The notes under the pieces are model-generated. The model did not search any database. It had not been told where the DNA came from and was given only the letters and a program-made list of their open reading frames with translations. Below are positions 1 to 11,598 of a stretch of 64,000 nucleotides of DNA, piece by piece. Each line of letters opens with the position of its first letter. The stretch's first letter is position 1. The stretch spans positions 248,001-312,000 of the forward strand of contig PPXM03000004.1 of the NCBI GenBank assembly GCA_003707065.3. The letters run 5' to 3'. The position numbers and the translations under genes are program-made. This stretch comes from Trigonopsis variabilis (Eukaryota > Ascomycota > Trigonopsidomycetes > Trigonopsidales > Trigonopsidaceae).

Positions 1-3000
1 CAATTTTACATCTGGAAAATCAGGATATATGCCATTCGTCCCAGGAGGGCTTGAATGGGATTCAGCTAAGAATACTGACTCCTCAGCTGATAGTGTTCTA
101 TTAAAAGACAAAGATGGCCTATTTACATGTGGCCCTGGGATGCGGAGAGGACTGTTGGAAGAGAACATTGATGAGTATTCAGCGAGACTACTAAAGGCTA
201 GTGAAGCTATACCTGAACTTGATGAGCTGGAACAAGACGAAGAGCCTATTGAGTCGGACCACGAAGATGAAATCGTCGCTGATGAGATTACGGGGTTGGA
301 TCTCTCTGATGAGCCCAAAAAACCGAAATTAGCAGGAGATATAGACTTTTCTGCTATTGATGATCTTTTACCTTCTGATAACAGTTATCTGAGTGCACAG
401 ATTGCTGTTTCCTCTGCAAGCACTCGGCCTAAACGACAAAAAGAATGGGCGCACATGGTTGATATAAATGAAACTATACCTAATTTTGATGAATTGGTTC
501 CAGATATGGCTAGGAGATATCCCTTCGAGCTTGATACGTTTCAAAAGGAGGCGGTCTATCATTTGGAACAGGGCGACTCTGTTTTCGTTGCTGCTCACAC
601 TTCGGCAGGTAAGACGGTTGTTGCAGAATATGCTATTGCTATGGCCGAAAGAAATATGACCAAGTGTATCTATACATCGCCCATTAAAGCCTTAAGTAAT
701 CAGAAGTTCCGCGATTTTCGAAATGAATTTGAAAGCGTTGGTATATTTACTGGAGATGTTCAAATCAATCCCGAAGGAAGTTGTTTGATTATGACTACGG
801 AAATCTTGAGAAGCATGCTTTATAGAGGGGCTGATGTGATTAGAGATGTGGAGTTTGTGATATTTGATGAAGTGCATTACATAAACGATATGGAACGAGG
901 AGTTGTGTGGGAGGAAGTTATTATTATGTTACCCGAACATGTCAAATTAATTCTTTTATCAGCAACAGTGCCTAATACTTATGAATTTGCTAGTTGGGTG
1001 GGACGAACAAAGAGGAAGAATATCTATGTTATCTCGACTTCTCACCGTCCGGTCCCGCTAGAACACTACCTTTATTGCAACCAGCGTTTAGTCAAAATTG
1101 TTGATGAGAATAAGAAGTTCCTAGAGGAAGGAATGAAAGAGATCAAGACTTTAATGAATCCTCATGCTCAGAAACAGGACAAACTGCCGACCTTGGTAGC
1201 ATCTAATGCTAGAGGAGGACGAGCTGGAAGAGGATCGCCAAATCAACGAGGAGGAAGAGGGCAAGGGTCTTCCGCTCGAGGTCTGAGAGGTTCCTATGGT
1301 GGCGCTAACAATTTCGGTCAAAGGAATTCTTATGCTAGGGGGAATACAAATCCTGATAGAGGAATATTCCTCCCATTGACCAAACGCTTAAGACAAGATA
1401 AGCTTCTCCCAGCTGTCATCTTTGTGTTCTCTAAGAAGAGATGCGAGGAATACGCAGAGTCATTGACGAGCGTGGACTACTGCACTGCAAAAGAAAAATC
1501 AGAGGTACATCTATTCTGTGACAAGGCCTTGAGCCGATTACGAGCGGAAGACCGAGCATTGCCGCAAATTTTAAGAGTTCGTGAACTGCTCGGTCGGGGA
1601 ATCGCCGTTCATCATGGTGGACTATTGCCTATTGTGAAGGAAATAGTCGAGATGATGTTTGCAAAGGGCATTGTTAAGATTTTATTTGCTACTGAGACCT
1701 TTGCTATGGGACTCAACCTGCCTACTAAAACTGTTGTCTTTTCCGGGTTCAGAAAACATGACGGTCGAAATTTTAGGAACCTTTTGCCAGGAGAGTATAC
1801 ACAAATGGCTGGACGAGCCGGACGAAGAGGTCTTGACACGACGGGTATGGTCATCACCATGTTGACTGGCGATGTTCCACCATCACCGAATGAACTGAGC
1901 ACAATGATGGTCGGACAGCCCACACGTTTGCAATCACAGTTCAGATTGACTTATAATATGATACTGAACTTATTGCGGATTGAGGCATTGAAAGTCGAAG
2001 AGATGATCAAGCGTTCTTTCAGTGAGAATTCTACTCAAGCTCTTCTACCTCAGCGGTTAAATGCAGTCAAGAATGAAGAAGCAGCCTTAAAAAATATGAA
2101 GCGGAATGACACACCGATCGACGAACCAGTGAAGGCTTTCCTTAGTTTGTGTCTCAAATATCGTGATTTGATGACCGCGATTTTGAAGCAGGCAATCATG
2201 ATTCCGGTTTCCAAAACGATCATGAGAAATCGTGTCATCATATTTAGTACTGAAACTCTTCCTCGTTCAGTCGGAGTCTTTTTGTTCCGGGAGAATTCCG
2301 AGACATTCAGAGTATTGACAGTCCTAACCAAAAGACCTAGAAATGCAACCCTAAGTAAGTAATGATGTGATGCTGAATATGTCTCTAATCTTATTAGGTG
2401 ATTCGTTGGTATTTCATGAGAGTACGCTACCAAAGATAGTTAAAGATGCTTTGACCGTGCCTGGAAATGGAATCGCGCAAAGGATTGATATCCCATTATC
2501 TAGTATCGAATTTATCAGTAATGAGCGACTAGAGTTCAAAGGAAAACAGACAGGGATGGCCATTAAAGATCAACTCATTGAGAAAGTCAATGCCATGAAT
2601 CGTCAAGGATGGATCCCTCTTGACTGGTCAAAGATTACAAGCCTTCACTTCCGAGAGCGGGTAAATGAATGGAATAAAGCGTCACAAGAGTTAACCGATT
2701 TGGGACAAATTGTCCAGGATCCTCAATTCATGCAGGTTTATTCGGAATTTTATCAAGCTCATCAAATTCAAAGTCGGATAGATTCGATGAAAAAGGAGAT
2801 GTCAGATCAAAATCTGGACCTTCTTCCAGACTATGAGCAGCGCGTGCAAGTTCTTGAAGAGCTTGGATTTGTCGATAAGAGTTCGAACGTCGTCCTCAAA
2901 GGCCGGATGGCATGCGAGGTGAGCACCAGGGAATCATTCTATCACGTTACTAACTTGCACAGATTAATTCCGGATTCGAGCTTATCTTGACAGAGCTCAT

Positions 3001-3505
3001 ATTGGACAATTTCCTGGGGGATTATGAGCCGGAAGAGATTGCGGCTCTGTTGTCTGCTTTCGTATTTGAAGAGAAGTCACAGATAACTCCCGGCGTCGTG
3101 ACACCGCGACTTGAGAAGGTAAGAGAATGGCTGCGAAGGACTAGATCAGCTAACTGGTAGGGTAAGATACGAATCATGGAGATTGCCAAAAGAATCTATG
3201 AATTGCAGGATCGGCTTCAGATCACCTCTGCTACTGGCGATAACCCATTTGAAGATGAGAAAAGGTTTGCTTTAATGGAATCAATTTATGAATGGGCACG
3301 AGGAATGACATTCTATGATATTACAGCCTTGACGGATGTCTATGAAGGCACCATAGTCCGAGTAATCACACGGTTAGACGAAGTATTCCGCGAAGTTAAA
3401 AACGCGGCCAAAATTATAGGAGATGCTACTTTATTCGCTAAGATGCAAGAATCTCAGGATATGATCAAAAGAGACATTGTTTTTTGTGCAAGTCTCTACA
3501 TGTAA
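1..3505 (+). CDS. SKI2: Ski2 RNA helicase of the Ski complex (5'-truncated by window edge)
   Basis: Ski2-like DExH helicase that feeds RNA to the cytoplasmic exosome with Ski3 and Ski8. The frame is open from base 2, so the gene starts outside the window; about 1,120 residues are visible. Counting from the first visible Met (base 29): Q-motif-like [11 protein letters not shown] near 165, Walker A AHTSAGKT at 189-196, DEVH at 280-283, SAT at 311-313, an RG-rich insert at about 394-438, then the second RecA domain with [10 protein letters not shown] and the Ski2-type C-terminus ending [11 protein letters not shown]. Three introns restore the frame: 2355-2397, 2919-2962 (TACTAAC branch) and 3119-3160. 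Mtr4 is the nearest paralogue, but the PFVPGG N-terminal motif and the RG insert fit Ski2 better. Confidence 0.93.
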
Positions 3506-3738
3506 TGATAGAAAGTCTGAAATGGGACAACGGTTGTCATACAGTTTAAGATCTATTACCGAGTTTGTCCGTTTGTCCAGTAACGATTTGGGACAAATCC
3601 TGTGTAATTGGAAGCTTCTTACTTGTCGAGAGCGCTCTGTTCACTCAGGCATTGTAAGACCCCCCCACATTCGGTATCGGGGTAGAGTTAACACCACCCC
3701 ATCTTCTCCGCTCTTGCACCCACACACCAACACCAACA

Positions 3739-5301
3739 ATGTCACCACTTACAGCCGCTGAAGGTGAGCTTGACGGTACTGCTAGCGGTTAAATCTAACT
3801 ATCAGTTGCTAAGCATAACAATAAGGATTCTTGCTGGGTTATTATTCATGGAAAGGCGTACGACGTCACTGATTTTCTTCCCGATCACCCGGGAGGTCAA
3901 AAGATCATCCTTCGTTATGCCGGGAAAGATGCTTCGGCCAAGTTTGATCCCATTCATCCACCTGATACACTTGATAGATACCTGGACAAGAAGTATCACC
4001 TAGGTTCCGTTGTTGGGGAACCAGAACCAAAAAAGGCAGAGAATGAAGATAAGAAATCCCAAACAAGTATCACAGATGCAGTTTCACGGCCCGTTGATTC
4101 TCGATCACGGGAAGAGCTATTAAAGACTTTACCCGGTATAGGCAACATTTTCAATTTATACGATTTTGAAGCGTTAGCTCAGAAGGTTCTTTCGCCTAAC
4201 GGCTGGGGATATTATTCGTCTGCGGCTGATGATGAGATTACAATGCGAGAGAACCATGCAGCATATCATAGGATCTGGTTCAGGCCAAAGATTTTGATTA
4301 ACGTCGAGAAAGTGGATCAGTCAAGGACGATGCTTGGAACTAAATCTCCGGTTCCTTTCTATATCACGGCAACAGCTCTTGGAAAATTGGGTAACCCGGA
4401 GGGTGAGGTAGCGATCCAGCGTGGAGCCGGTAAATATAATGTTATCTATATGATACCCACTCTTGCTTCCTGTTCATTTGATGAGATAGTCGATGCGTCT
4501 GTTCCTGGACAGACTAATTGGCTGCAGTTATACGTCAACAGCGACAGAAAAGTTAGTGAAAAGTATGTAAAGCATGCAGAGGAACGAGGGTGCAAAGCTC
4601 TGTTTGTAACGGTGGATGCTCCCCAGTTGGGACGCCGAGAAAAGGATATGCGAGTCAAATTCGAGGAATCAGTCGCTGACGGTGATGAAGATGCCGATGA
4701 TGAGGAAGATTTGTCTAGTGCCCGAGCGATCTCTTCTCTCATCGACCCAAGCCTTAACTGGGATGACATCGCATGGCTGAGATCGATCACTAAAATGAAG
4801 CTCATTCTTAAAGGTGTTCAGCGTGGTGAGGATGCTTTGAAAGCCCAGGAATATGGTCTTGATGGGATCTTGTTATCAAATCACGGTGGACGACAGCTTG
4901 AGTTTGCTAAACCTGCGATTGAAATCTTAGCCGAGGTAAACCAGGCGTTCAAGAATGCAGGTATTAAGCCCTCTATGGAAATCTTTGTCGATGGCGGCAT
5001 TCGTCGCGGCACAGATATCATCAAGGCTCTTGCCTTAGGAGCGACTGGTGTGGGCCTAGGTCGCCCATTCCTCTATGCTTTGTCAACTTATGGCCAAAGA
5101 GGCATTGAGAAGGCCATCAGACTCTTGCGGGACGAGATCGAAATGAATATGCGGTTGTTAGGCATTACCTCCCTAGACGAGCTCAATGAATCTTTCCTAG
5201 ATATAAGAAGTCTTTCGACCCATACCTCTGTGCCATCAGACAAAGTGCCAAGCTCTATCTATGACGGGTTGGGCCGTCCCAAATTCAAGACGCATTTGTG
5301 A
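3739..5301 (+). CDS. CYB2: Cytochrome b2-type L-lactate dehydrogenase (heme b5 + FMN domain)
   Basis: Oxidises an L-2-hydroxy acid, probably L-lactate, with FMN and passes electrons through a fused b5 heme. One 42-nt intron (3764-3805) follows a 25-nt first exon; the spliced protein is 506 aa. Residues 1-90 form the b5 domain, with heme-ligand motifs DHPGG and IHPPD. The FMN barrel shows YYSSAADDE, LQLYVN, LILKGV, the catalytic SNHGGRQLEF His/Arg motif and FVDGGIRRGTD. Yeast Cyb2 carries a long mitochondrial presequence; here the b5 fold begins almost at the start Met, so a cytosolic location is likely unless an upstream exon was missed. The substrate could be another 2-hydroxy acid. Confidence 0.92.
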
Positions 5302-5526
5302 GCTCACGTGCGTGTACTGGACTACTGTGGTCACCAGACCTGGACTAGCATAAGCGCTCAAGAGCAGAATTCATTCGGCGTACGTTTTTAGTACCAGATA
5401 TACATAAATCAGACAAATTGTCGTAAACATGAAAGCATCCACCATTACAAAATCACCTTCTTGATCCGTCTCCAGCGGTAGCGAAGACCATCTACATGCA
5501 GCAAGTGGTCTGAGCAGCTAAGTGTA

Positions 5527-6322
5527 TTAGCTGATGATGCAGCATGAGTTGGTTTTCTTTGCCTGCTTGTAGAATTGGCGCGAAGTGTTCGATAATGCCT
5601 CGGACTTGTCGACCAGACTATCTAACTTTTCGCCTCGGGCTAGCACAGATTCGATAGTTTTATGGAGGACGATCTTAGTTTCGTCCAACTCATTTTGAAC
5701 TCTCATGATAGCGTCTGCTTCACTTGGGTTTTGATACTTTTTGATGTATTGCTCCAACTCGGGGAAAGAGACCATATCAGTACCAGGAGTCGGGGGTAAC
5801 TTTTCCCATTCGGACTTTGGGTGTTGAGATAAAAAGTCATCAAGGACTTTATTTAGCAGCGTATAAGCGACTCTAACAGGATAATCTTTATCAGAGATAA
5901 TAACACCTGCTATACCCTCGGAGCGACTGAAAGTATGACCGATATAGTTCTCATCTCGTTCGACGCTTTGTCGCTGGCCTGCAGGAGTACGCTCTGCGAT
6001 TGTCTGAGCAAAAAAGGACATGAAATCTGAGACACTGAAAGTTAGAATGACTTTATACGGCAAGCTGCTGGAGCGTTCCTGGGATACCATCTCCCTTTGA
6101 TAAGAGCAAATAGGGATATCGGCCAAAATATGTGGCCATGTCAAGTCCACAGACATAGTGAGATAATATTCAGCAGCAGAAATCTCTTATAACTCCAGCA
6201 ACGCAGATGATGACTTACACTTTGCGCTCAAAGAATCCAAACGAAGCTAGATCTTTCGCTTGGACTAGCGTTGCCACGGGATCGGTCGTATTTCGAATGA
6301 TTCCAATATAAAAAATCTTCAT
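5527..6322 (-). CDS. YKT6: R-SNARE Ykt6
   Basis: Prenylated R-SNARE acting in ER-Golgi, endosomal and vacuolar fusion. Exon 1 (6322-6219) encodes [11 protein letters not shown], the longin-domain start; an intron of 184 nt (6218-6035) joins it to exon 2 (6034-5527). The spliced protein is 203 aa, against about 200 in yeast and human. The SNARE motif runs from [14 protein letters not shown] to the C-terminus, with the zero-layer Arg in LARGEKL, and the protein ends CCIIS: a CaaX box preceded by a palmitoylatable Cys. The first intron is long for this locus, so an alternative exon inside it cannot be excluded. Divergent from TFIIE-beta. Confidence 0.93.
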
Positions 6323-6782
6323 TTTGGCAGGAGATTAAAGAAGAACGGGCGATGCAGGATAAAAGAGAGGAGTCGAGGTTACCTGTTTTGAAGGCTGTGT
6401 AACGATTTGGATTGTTGAGCAGCAGAAACAGATAGCTTACCACCCAAGCTCTTAACGCGTGAAAAACACCTTAGCAGCCGAAGTTTTATATCTACGGGTC
6501 TAGGAATTTACGGATCTATCATTTGGTCGATCATTTGCCAGAAAGCATTGCTGGTTCTAATGACCAAAGGGACACTACGTTGTGCTTTCAAACCAGAAAT
6601 CGTTGTCTAGGCGATGATGGCCCGATCGATCGAGGTCGATAGAGTAAAAAACAGTGCTACGCATGTTACATTTAGGGCCAGTAATGTGCTGCTACGCACA
6701 AAGATGTATCGGCCATTTAGTTCACTTGACTCCTGTCATTAATCTTGACGTCTTTCCTCTGCTAACGTCGTGCCGTTTGAGA
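6323..6782. promoter_or_regulatory. Shared YKT6/TFIIE-beta upstream region
   Basis: This 460-nt interval separates two divergent start codons and must contain both promoters. The stretch GATCGATCGA near 6624 is a simple palindrome. An in-frame run upstream of the TFIIE-beta ATG has no recognisable similarity and is read as 5' UTR. I see no clear TATA box. Confidence 0.5.
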
Positions 6783-7667
6783 ATGCTTCCATCTCTGGCA
6801 TCTGAAGTGAATGCATTCAAAAGAAAGTTGAGAGATGCACCGACCAGTTCGTTCAAGCCCACTTTAGACCAGAAGGCTCCATCGTCGCCTCCGGCCAAGA
6901 AGAGTCGCAATGGACCAGGTATGTCTAAATGGGAATAAGATGAAAGAAATTTACATCTTTTAGTTTATTCTCAGCCGGCTAACACTGGAATGGGGACTCA
7001 TCAGAGCACCCAGATTCATCATGCGGTTGAATACTTGAAGGTGAGGAAAACAAGCTTGAGATCCATTTGAAGCTGATGCGTATCTTAGAAGCAAGACCGA
7101 GCAATCACAGTTTCCGAATTGGAAGGATACCTTTCTTTGCCGTCGGCAGCCCATTTGGTTGGAATTCTTAAGCATCTTCCTCGAATTCGATACGATGACA
7201 TTAATAAAACACTCGAGTATACCTCTCTATATAATATCAAGTCCGAGGAATCGCTGCTCTCGTACCTGCGCAAGAGGAAAACGTTTGAAGGTCTTTCTGT
7301 TCGGGAACTCAAAGATGGCTGGTCAAACTGTATTCCCGTCATTGATCATCTTGAAAAACAAGGAGAGATCTACGTCTTGAGAACCAAAAAAGAGAATGCT
7401 CCTCGCTTCATCTGGGCCAATTTGCTTCCTACTCAGATTCATATCGACCAAGAATTCGTTACCATTTGGAACTCGATCGAACTGCCTTCTCCTGCTGACC
7501 TCCCCACTAAGCTTCAGACCGCTGGACTTAAGCCAACAAGTGTTGATCCAGCTACTGTGAAGCATGAGACGTCTAAAAAGGGTGAACGAAAACAGAAGAA
7601 ACCTCGTCGAGGTAAGATCACCAATACTCATATGAGAGGTGTATTCAGGGATTTTTCCCAAACTTGA
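6783..7667 (+). CDS. TFA2: TFIIE beta subunit
   Basis: Small subunit of general transcription factor IIE, which recruits and regulates TFIIH at RNA polymerase II promoters. Three exons (6783-6918, 6964-7040, 7089-7667) with introns of 45 and 48 nt give 263 aa. A basic, disordered N-terminus precedes tandem winged-helix-like segments (HHAVEYLK, then LEGYLSLPSAAHLVGILKHLP) and the conserved basic C-terminus, where KITNTHMRGVFRDFSQT matches the family pattern of N-x-H-(L/M)-x-G-(V/I)-(L/F)-(K/R)-D-(F/Y). The ATG at 6783 is chosen because the domain follows at the usual distance; in-frame sequence upstream is not family-like. Confidence 0.9.
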
Positions 7668-8484
7668 AAATGCATGGACGCTGGAGGTATCGAAGTGTTT
7701 TGTTGGTGTTTAAAGTTAGCTACGGAAGGGACCCTTGACCGCTATGAATATGAGCTGCGACCGGAGGCCTCTTTACATACACCTGACTTCTTTGATTTTA
7801 TATGGTATAGTGGGATATGCGCAAGATCGTTTTGATACTCATCGTTAAATATACAAGGAATAACTTTGAGCATATTTATACCGGCTCAGACACAAGATAA
7901 CTAAAGGCTCGGGTTGAAAATGTTTCAAATTATTTATAACATGGAACTTGTTTTAAGAATGAGTCTGAACTGAAGATCACAAGTTGACGAAGACAGAGCG
8001 TTAGAGCTAGGGAGAACAGGTGAGCAAGGGAGTTTTGAAAAGTTTTGTCGGGATTTTGAGCATGATAGAAGCGAAAATGACAACTGTGAGATTATAGAAT
8101 ATTTATGAGCGTTCGTTATTGATCCCCTCGTATGAGTGAAGGAGAGTGAATGAGCATATACTTTTGCGACATTTAAGGTGACTTTTCTTTCTTGAATCGG
8201 GCTTACTAGCTTGCACTCACTGGAAAGAATCAAATGATGCGTGTTTAGCAATAAAGCTTCTTCTATAGCGGGTTCTGAATATGAAATGTTCTGTCGATAC
8301 GGAGGAACAAAGTAGATACAAGTTCTTTATATATGGGTGAACTGGGTGAACTCAAAGTTGTATATATGGCAAATGGAATGCAAATGAATCTATTTTGGCA
8401 AGATCGTATGAACAGTTTGCGTGACTCTGGTTGCAAATGAGCGGCTACGATAGGTGCATATGACCGTTAACAAATATTCTAACA
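7668..8484. other. Convergent intergenic region, no gene seen
   Basis: Lies between the 3' ends of TFIIE-beta and the phosphoribosyltransferase gene. It should hold both 3' UTRs. A minus-strand open stretch of 105 codons (7934-8251) is low-complexity Ser-rich and has no splice-supported extension, so it is not called. Confidence 0.5.
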
Positions 8485-9729
8485 TTAGTGCCTATTTTTC
8501 ATTTCGGCGGCGAGTTCATTCTGTTCATCTATATCTTTGGATTCCCACGGATAGGCTATCCACAAGTCGTCCACAGTTTCAGCGGCGACATATCGGTTGG
8601 CGACCAAATCGGCAGGAAGATCAGCATTTTTCGGCTTATCTTTGTTATGAAGCACAAAAACGCTGAATTCGGTTCGAGCGTTTGATTTATCGAGTTTCTT
8701 AGCATATGCCTCGAGATCTTTTTCGAGCTCCCGGAGCGCATAGTGGAGAGTTGTCCTGGTGTCATCTACTTCATCGACAATAAGGATCTTCTTGCCGATC
8801 AAGCTACCGGCATGGCTTTCGAGGCTATTGAAATCGAGCCACTGTGTCTTGACGACCTCGACTCCTACGTTTTCTGCTTCACCTGTAGCGTCCGTATTTG
8901 TCGCCAAGTCCTCATATAATGACAATCCAATAGCTTGGATAGGGAGAGTCTTTCCTAGTCGTTCGCGTAGGAAAGTACGTAAGATACGAGCAGGAATAAA
9001 ACCACCGCCTCCAATAGCGACGATCAAGTCTGGCTTGAGCCGATCGGCGATGATCTTGGCGCTTTGCTCACACAGATAATGGACATTCTCGTAAGTCAAG
9101 TAATACTTCTCCCCTGGGATCGGACTGGCCGGTTTATATTTCTCCCCTTCCAGATGTTGGTCCCAAGGGTACACGATCCAGCAGTCAGGCTCAGAGTGAG
9201 CAGCCAGATACCGATGATCCATCAAGTTCTCAGGCAGAGATGCCTTCTTGGGCTTGAGTTTGTTATGAAGAACAAAGACAGAAAATTCGGTAGTGTCTTC
9301 AACTCCCAATGCTTGGGCTTGAGCGCTGACATCTTTTCGAAGTTCCGACAGAGCGTAGCTTAAAGTTTTGCGGCTGTCATCGACCTCGTCCACGATAAGA
9401 ACCCGCTTTCCAAGCAACATACTCACTGCAGACGACTGCCCTTCTCCATTGAAATCCAGCCACTGCGTTCGGATCACCGAAGTACCTGGAATATGAGCCT
9501 CTAAAGAAGGAACCTCTTCATATAATGATAGACCAATCGCCTGAATAGGAATGTTCTTGGAGTTTGGCTCCTTTAAGAAAGTGCGCAAGATTCGAGCAGG
9601 AATGAAGCCCCCACCGCCTATGGCAACAATCACCTGAGGCTTATATTCTCTTTTGATGGTTTCTGCTGCATTCTGGCATAACTTATGTACTTGTTCATAA
9701 GAAACGATCAATTTCTTGCTAGTTGTCAT
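8485..9729 (-). CDS. Tandem-fused xanthine/hypoxanthine phosphoribosyltransferase (two PRTase domains)
   Basis: Purine-salvage phosphoribosyltransferase of the fungal Hpt1/Xpt1 type, joining a 6-oxopurine to PRPP. One uninterrupted frame of 414 aa from the ATG at 9729 holds two full copies of a domain that in yeast is a separate protein of about 220 aa. Each copy has SYEQVHKLC or TYENVHYLC near its start, the PPi loop AIGGGGFIPARILRTFL, the PRPP-binding acidic motif (LIVDEVDDSRKTL, LIVDEVDDTRTTL) and the FSVFVLHNK block, so both active sites look intact. The linker is about 10 residues. The frame stays open to an ATG at 9804, adding 25 residues that do not look conserved. Whether the copies prefer different bases cannot be read from sequence. 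Confidence 0.9.
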   Translation of the reverse strand: MTTSKKLIVSYEQVHKLCQNAAETIKREYKPQVIVAIGGGGFIPARILRTFLKEPNSKNIPIQAIGLSLYEEVPSLEAHIPGTSVIRTQWLDFNGEGQSSAVSMLLGKRVLIVDEVDDSRKTLSYALSELRKDVSAQAQALGVEDTTEFSVFVLHNKLKPKKASLPENLMDHRYLAAHSEPDCWIVYPWDQHLEGEKYKPASPIPGEKYYLTYENVHYLCEQSAKIIADRLKPDLIVAIGGGGFIPARILRTFLRERLGKTLPIQAIGLSLYEDLATNTDATGEAENVGVEVVKTQWLDFNSLESHAGSLIGKKILIVDEVDDTRTTLHYALRELEKDLEAYAKKLDKSNARTEFSVFVLHNKDKPKNADLPADLVANRYVAAETVDDLWIAYPWESKDIDEQNELAAEMKNRH

Positions 9730-10247
9730 GGAAAGACGAGTGAGACTGGGGGCGACAAGAAAAATTCCCACCAACGCTGACGGGGGGGTCACAACACACA
9801 CCATTAGAGTTGGGAGACCGGTTATGATCCACCACGAAGTGGCCTACCAAATGGGATTATAAAAGACAATGGTAATATGATACACTGTAAAGAGATGATT
9901 GAATAGCATATTGAGCATCTTCCACAGTAAGGAGGTAGGATAATCCTCTATTTGTCCATCCTTCGCAGCGTTACAGAAACTTTTTTAAGGTTGGGACAAT
10001 TCTAGGGCCGTACGATAACCCCATGTATCAATGCAGTCCGGGATTTCCCTTATTTTACAAAAGCCGCGCGCGAGTCATCGAGTCTTGAGCCATCCAAGAT
10101 GTTTTTTCCTTATAAAGGCCAACCTTGTCAGGAAAGAGCACGCATAATGTTATATCTAGAGCTAACGATTGCTCAAAACCGCGGTGATCCGATAATGAAA
10201 GTAGCCAAGCAGAGCTTTTCTCACCCAGCAGATACTTTGCATAGAGT
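9730..10247. other. Intergenic, PRTase promoter and ARP6 3' side
   Basis: About 520 nt between the PRTase start and the ARP6 stop, both on the minus strand. It should contain the PRTase promoter and the ARP6 3' UTR. No coding signal is convincing. Confidence 0.45.
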
Positions 10248-11598
10248 TTACTCGTCCTGTAGCCAAGATAGTTTTCGCAGACAAACATTGAGTCCCTCTT
10301 CATCATACTCGTCCTTTGTGACTTTTACCGAGTCCAGTTGACCTGAGCGAGCGAGGTCGACACCGCCTTGGCATGCAAACGTAACGGGGCTAAGGTCAGA
10401 AACGAAAAAGTAAGGACTCACTTTGGAGGGCAAGTAACACGGAGGATAGCATCGGAGGGTGTCAAAGACGTGAGCTCGTTTAGTCTCATGTTAGAATAGC
10501 GACCAATAGGACTTACATGCGTTGTCTGAAGTTTCCTAGACAGGCATTACCACCAACTAAGGTAATGTTTGACCATAGCAAATTTTGAAGATCCTTCGGA
10601 CATGCGGAAATCGACTGGAAGATGGCATCGGGAATGCCACCTTGGTTGAGGTCGACCATCGACGGATTAAATAATGCTTCAGGGATGATAAAGCGCTCAT
10701 TTGCCAGACTAAGAATCTGTTGATCTGGATCTGGCGCTTGACCAGGAGCTCTAATGAATCCTTTGGCAATACTCGAATAATTGGGCAACACGTAATCAAG
10801 TTTCAGCTTTGAGTTTTTACTATGAGCTTCCTCAATGTCCCGCTTGAAGTCTAAGGAAACAAAGCAACAGTCTTGCTTGATTTCATTGACCAAATGGAAC
10901 TCGTTCATCATATTGTAATACCGAAATGAAATTGTTTCTTTCAGTAAATTGGTCAACAATCTACCTCCCACATCTATTCTAAACCAGTATTAGCGACGCA
11001 GCCTGATAATTGTCGTCACTTACCGCTTTATCCCCTGCCAATATACTTGTCCCATAATCACCGGTACAACATTGGTAAAACTGAAACCCGAGTCGACCAC
11101 TAGTGCACATTCTCTCAAATCTCCATTCGCTCGTTCCTCAAATAACCCCGGCAGCTCATGATTCCAGGGCACCAAAGAACTTGCTGGACATCGGTAATAG
11201 CCATCAAAACCATATTCTTCAAACACGATCTGATCGAGGTTATTACACACAGTGGACACACCCAAAGGTGCCTCTGTCAGTATGAAATCGCTCTCTGAGG
11301 GATCAACTTTCATTTCCTTGAAGGTCGTCTTCCAGATAATATCCTCCAACTCAAAATTCGTCACCAAACCCTGAACATTAGCTTCGTCGCCAGTTCAAGT
11401 CACCTTTTCGATCGGCCGTCGAATAGTCAGAGAGGCAAAATCACGGCAATTATCCAATTGGCCTCCGATGTATGTTTTTCGATCTTTGGATCTTGCAATC
11501 AAATTGGGTATCTTCACCACATGATCTTCTCCACTCCCTGCCTCGACATCCCGCAGCTTTATATCGGAGCCTCCATTATCACAAACAACCGTGCGCAT
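10248..11598 (-). CDS. ARP6: Actin-related protein 6 (SWR1 complex)
   Basis: Nuclear actin-related protein of the SWR1/SRCAP remodeller that deposits H2A.Z. Five exons (11598-11404, 11370-11024, 10978-10517, 10484-10422, 10389-10248) give 402 aa, close to fission yeast Arp6. Family landmarks: start VVCDNGG, IARSKDRKTYIGGQLD, VDPSESDFILTEAP, VFEEYGFDGYYRC, the phosphate-loop region CALVVDSGFSFTNVVP, RIDVGGRLLTNLLKE, a GIPDAIFQSI helix and LVGGNACLGNFRQR. Introns are 33, 45, 32 and 32 nt, three of them extremely short; each is required because an in-frame stop or frame change lies inside. Divergent from NC2-beta. Confidence 0.93.

Noticed and set aside
7934-8251. 105-codon minus-strand frame
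   Set aside because: Ser-rich, no motif, lies between two convergent 3' ends; looks like a chance frame.
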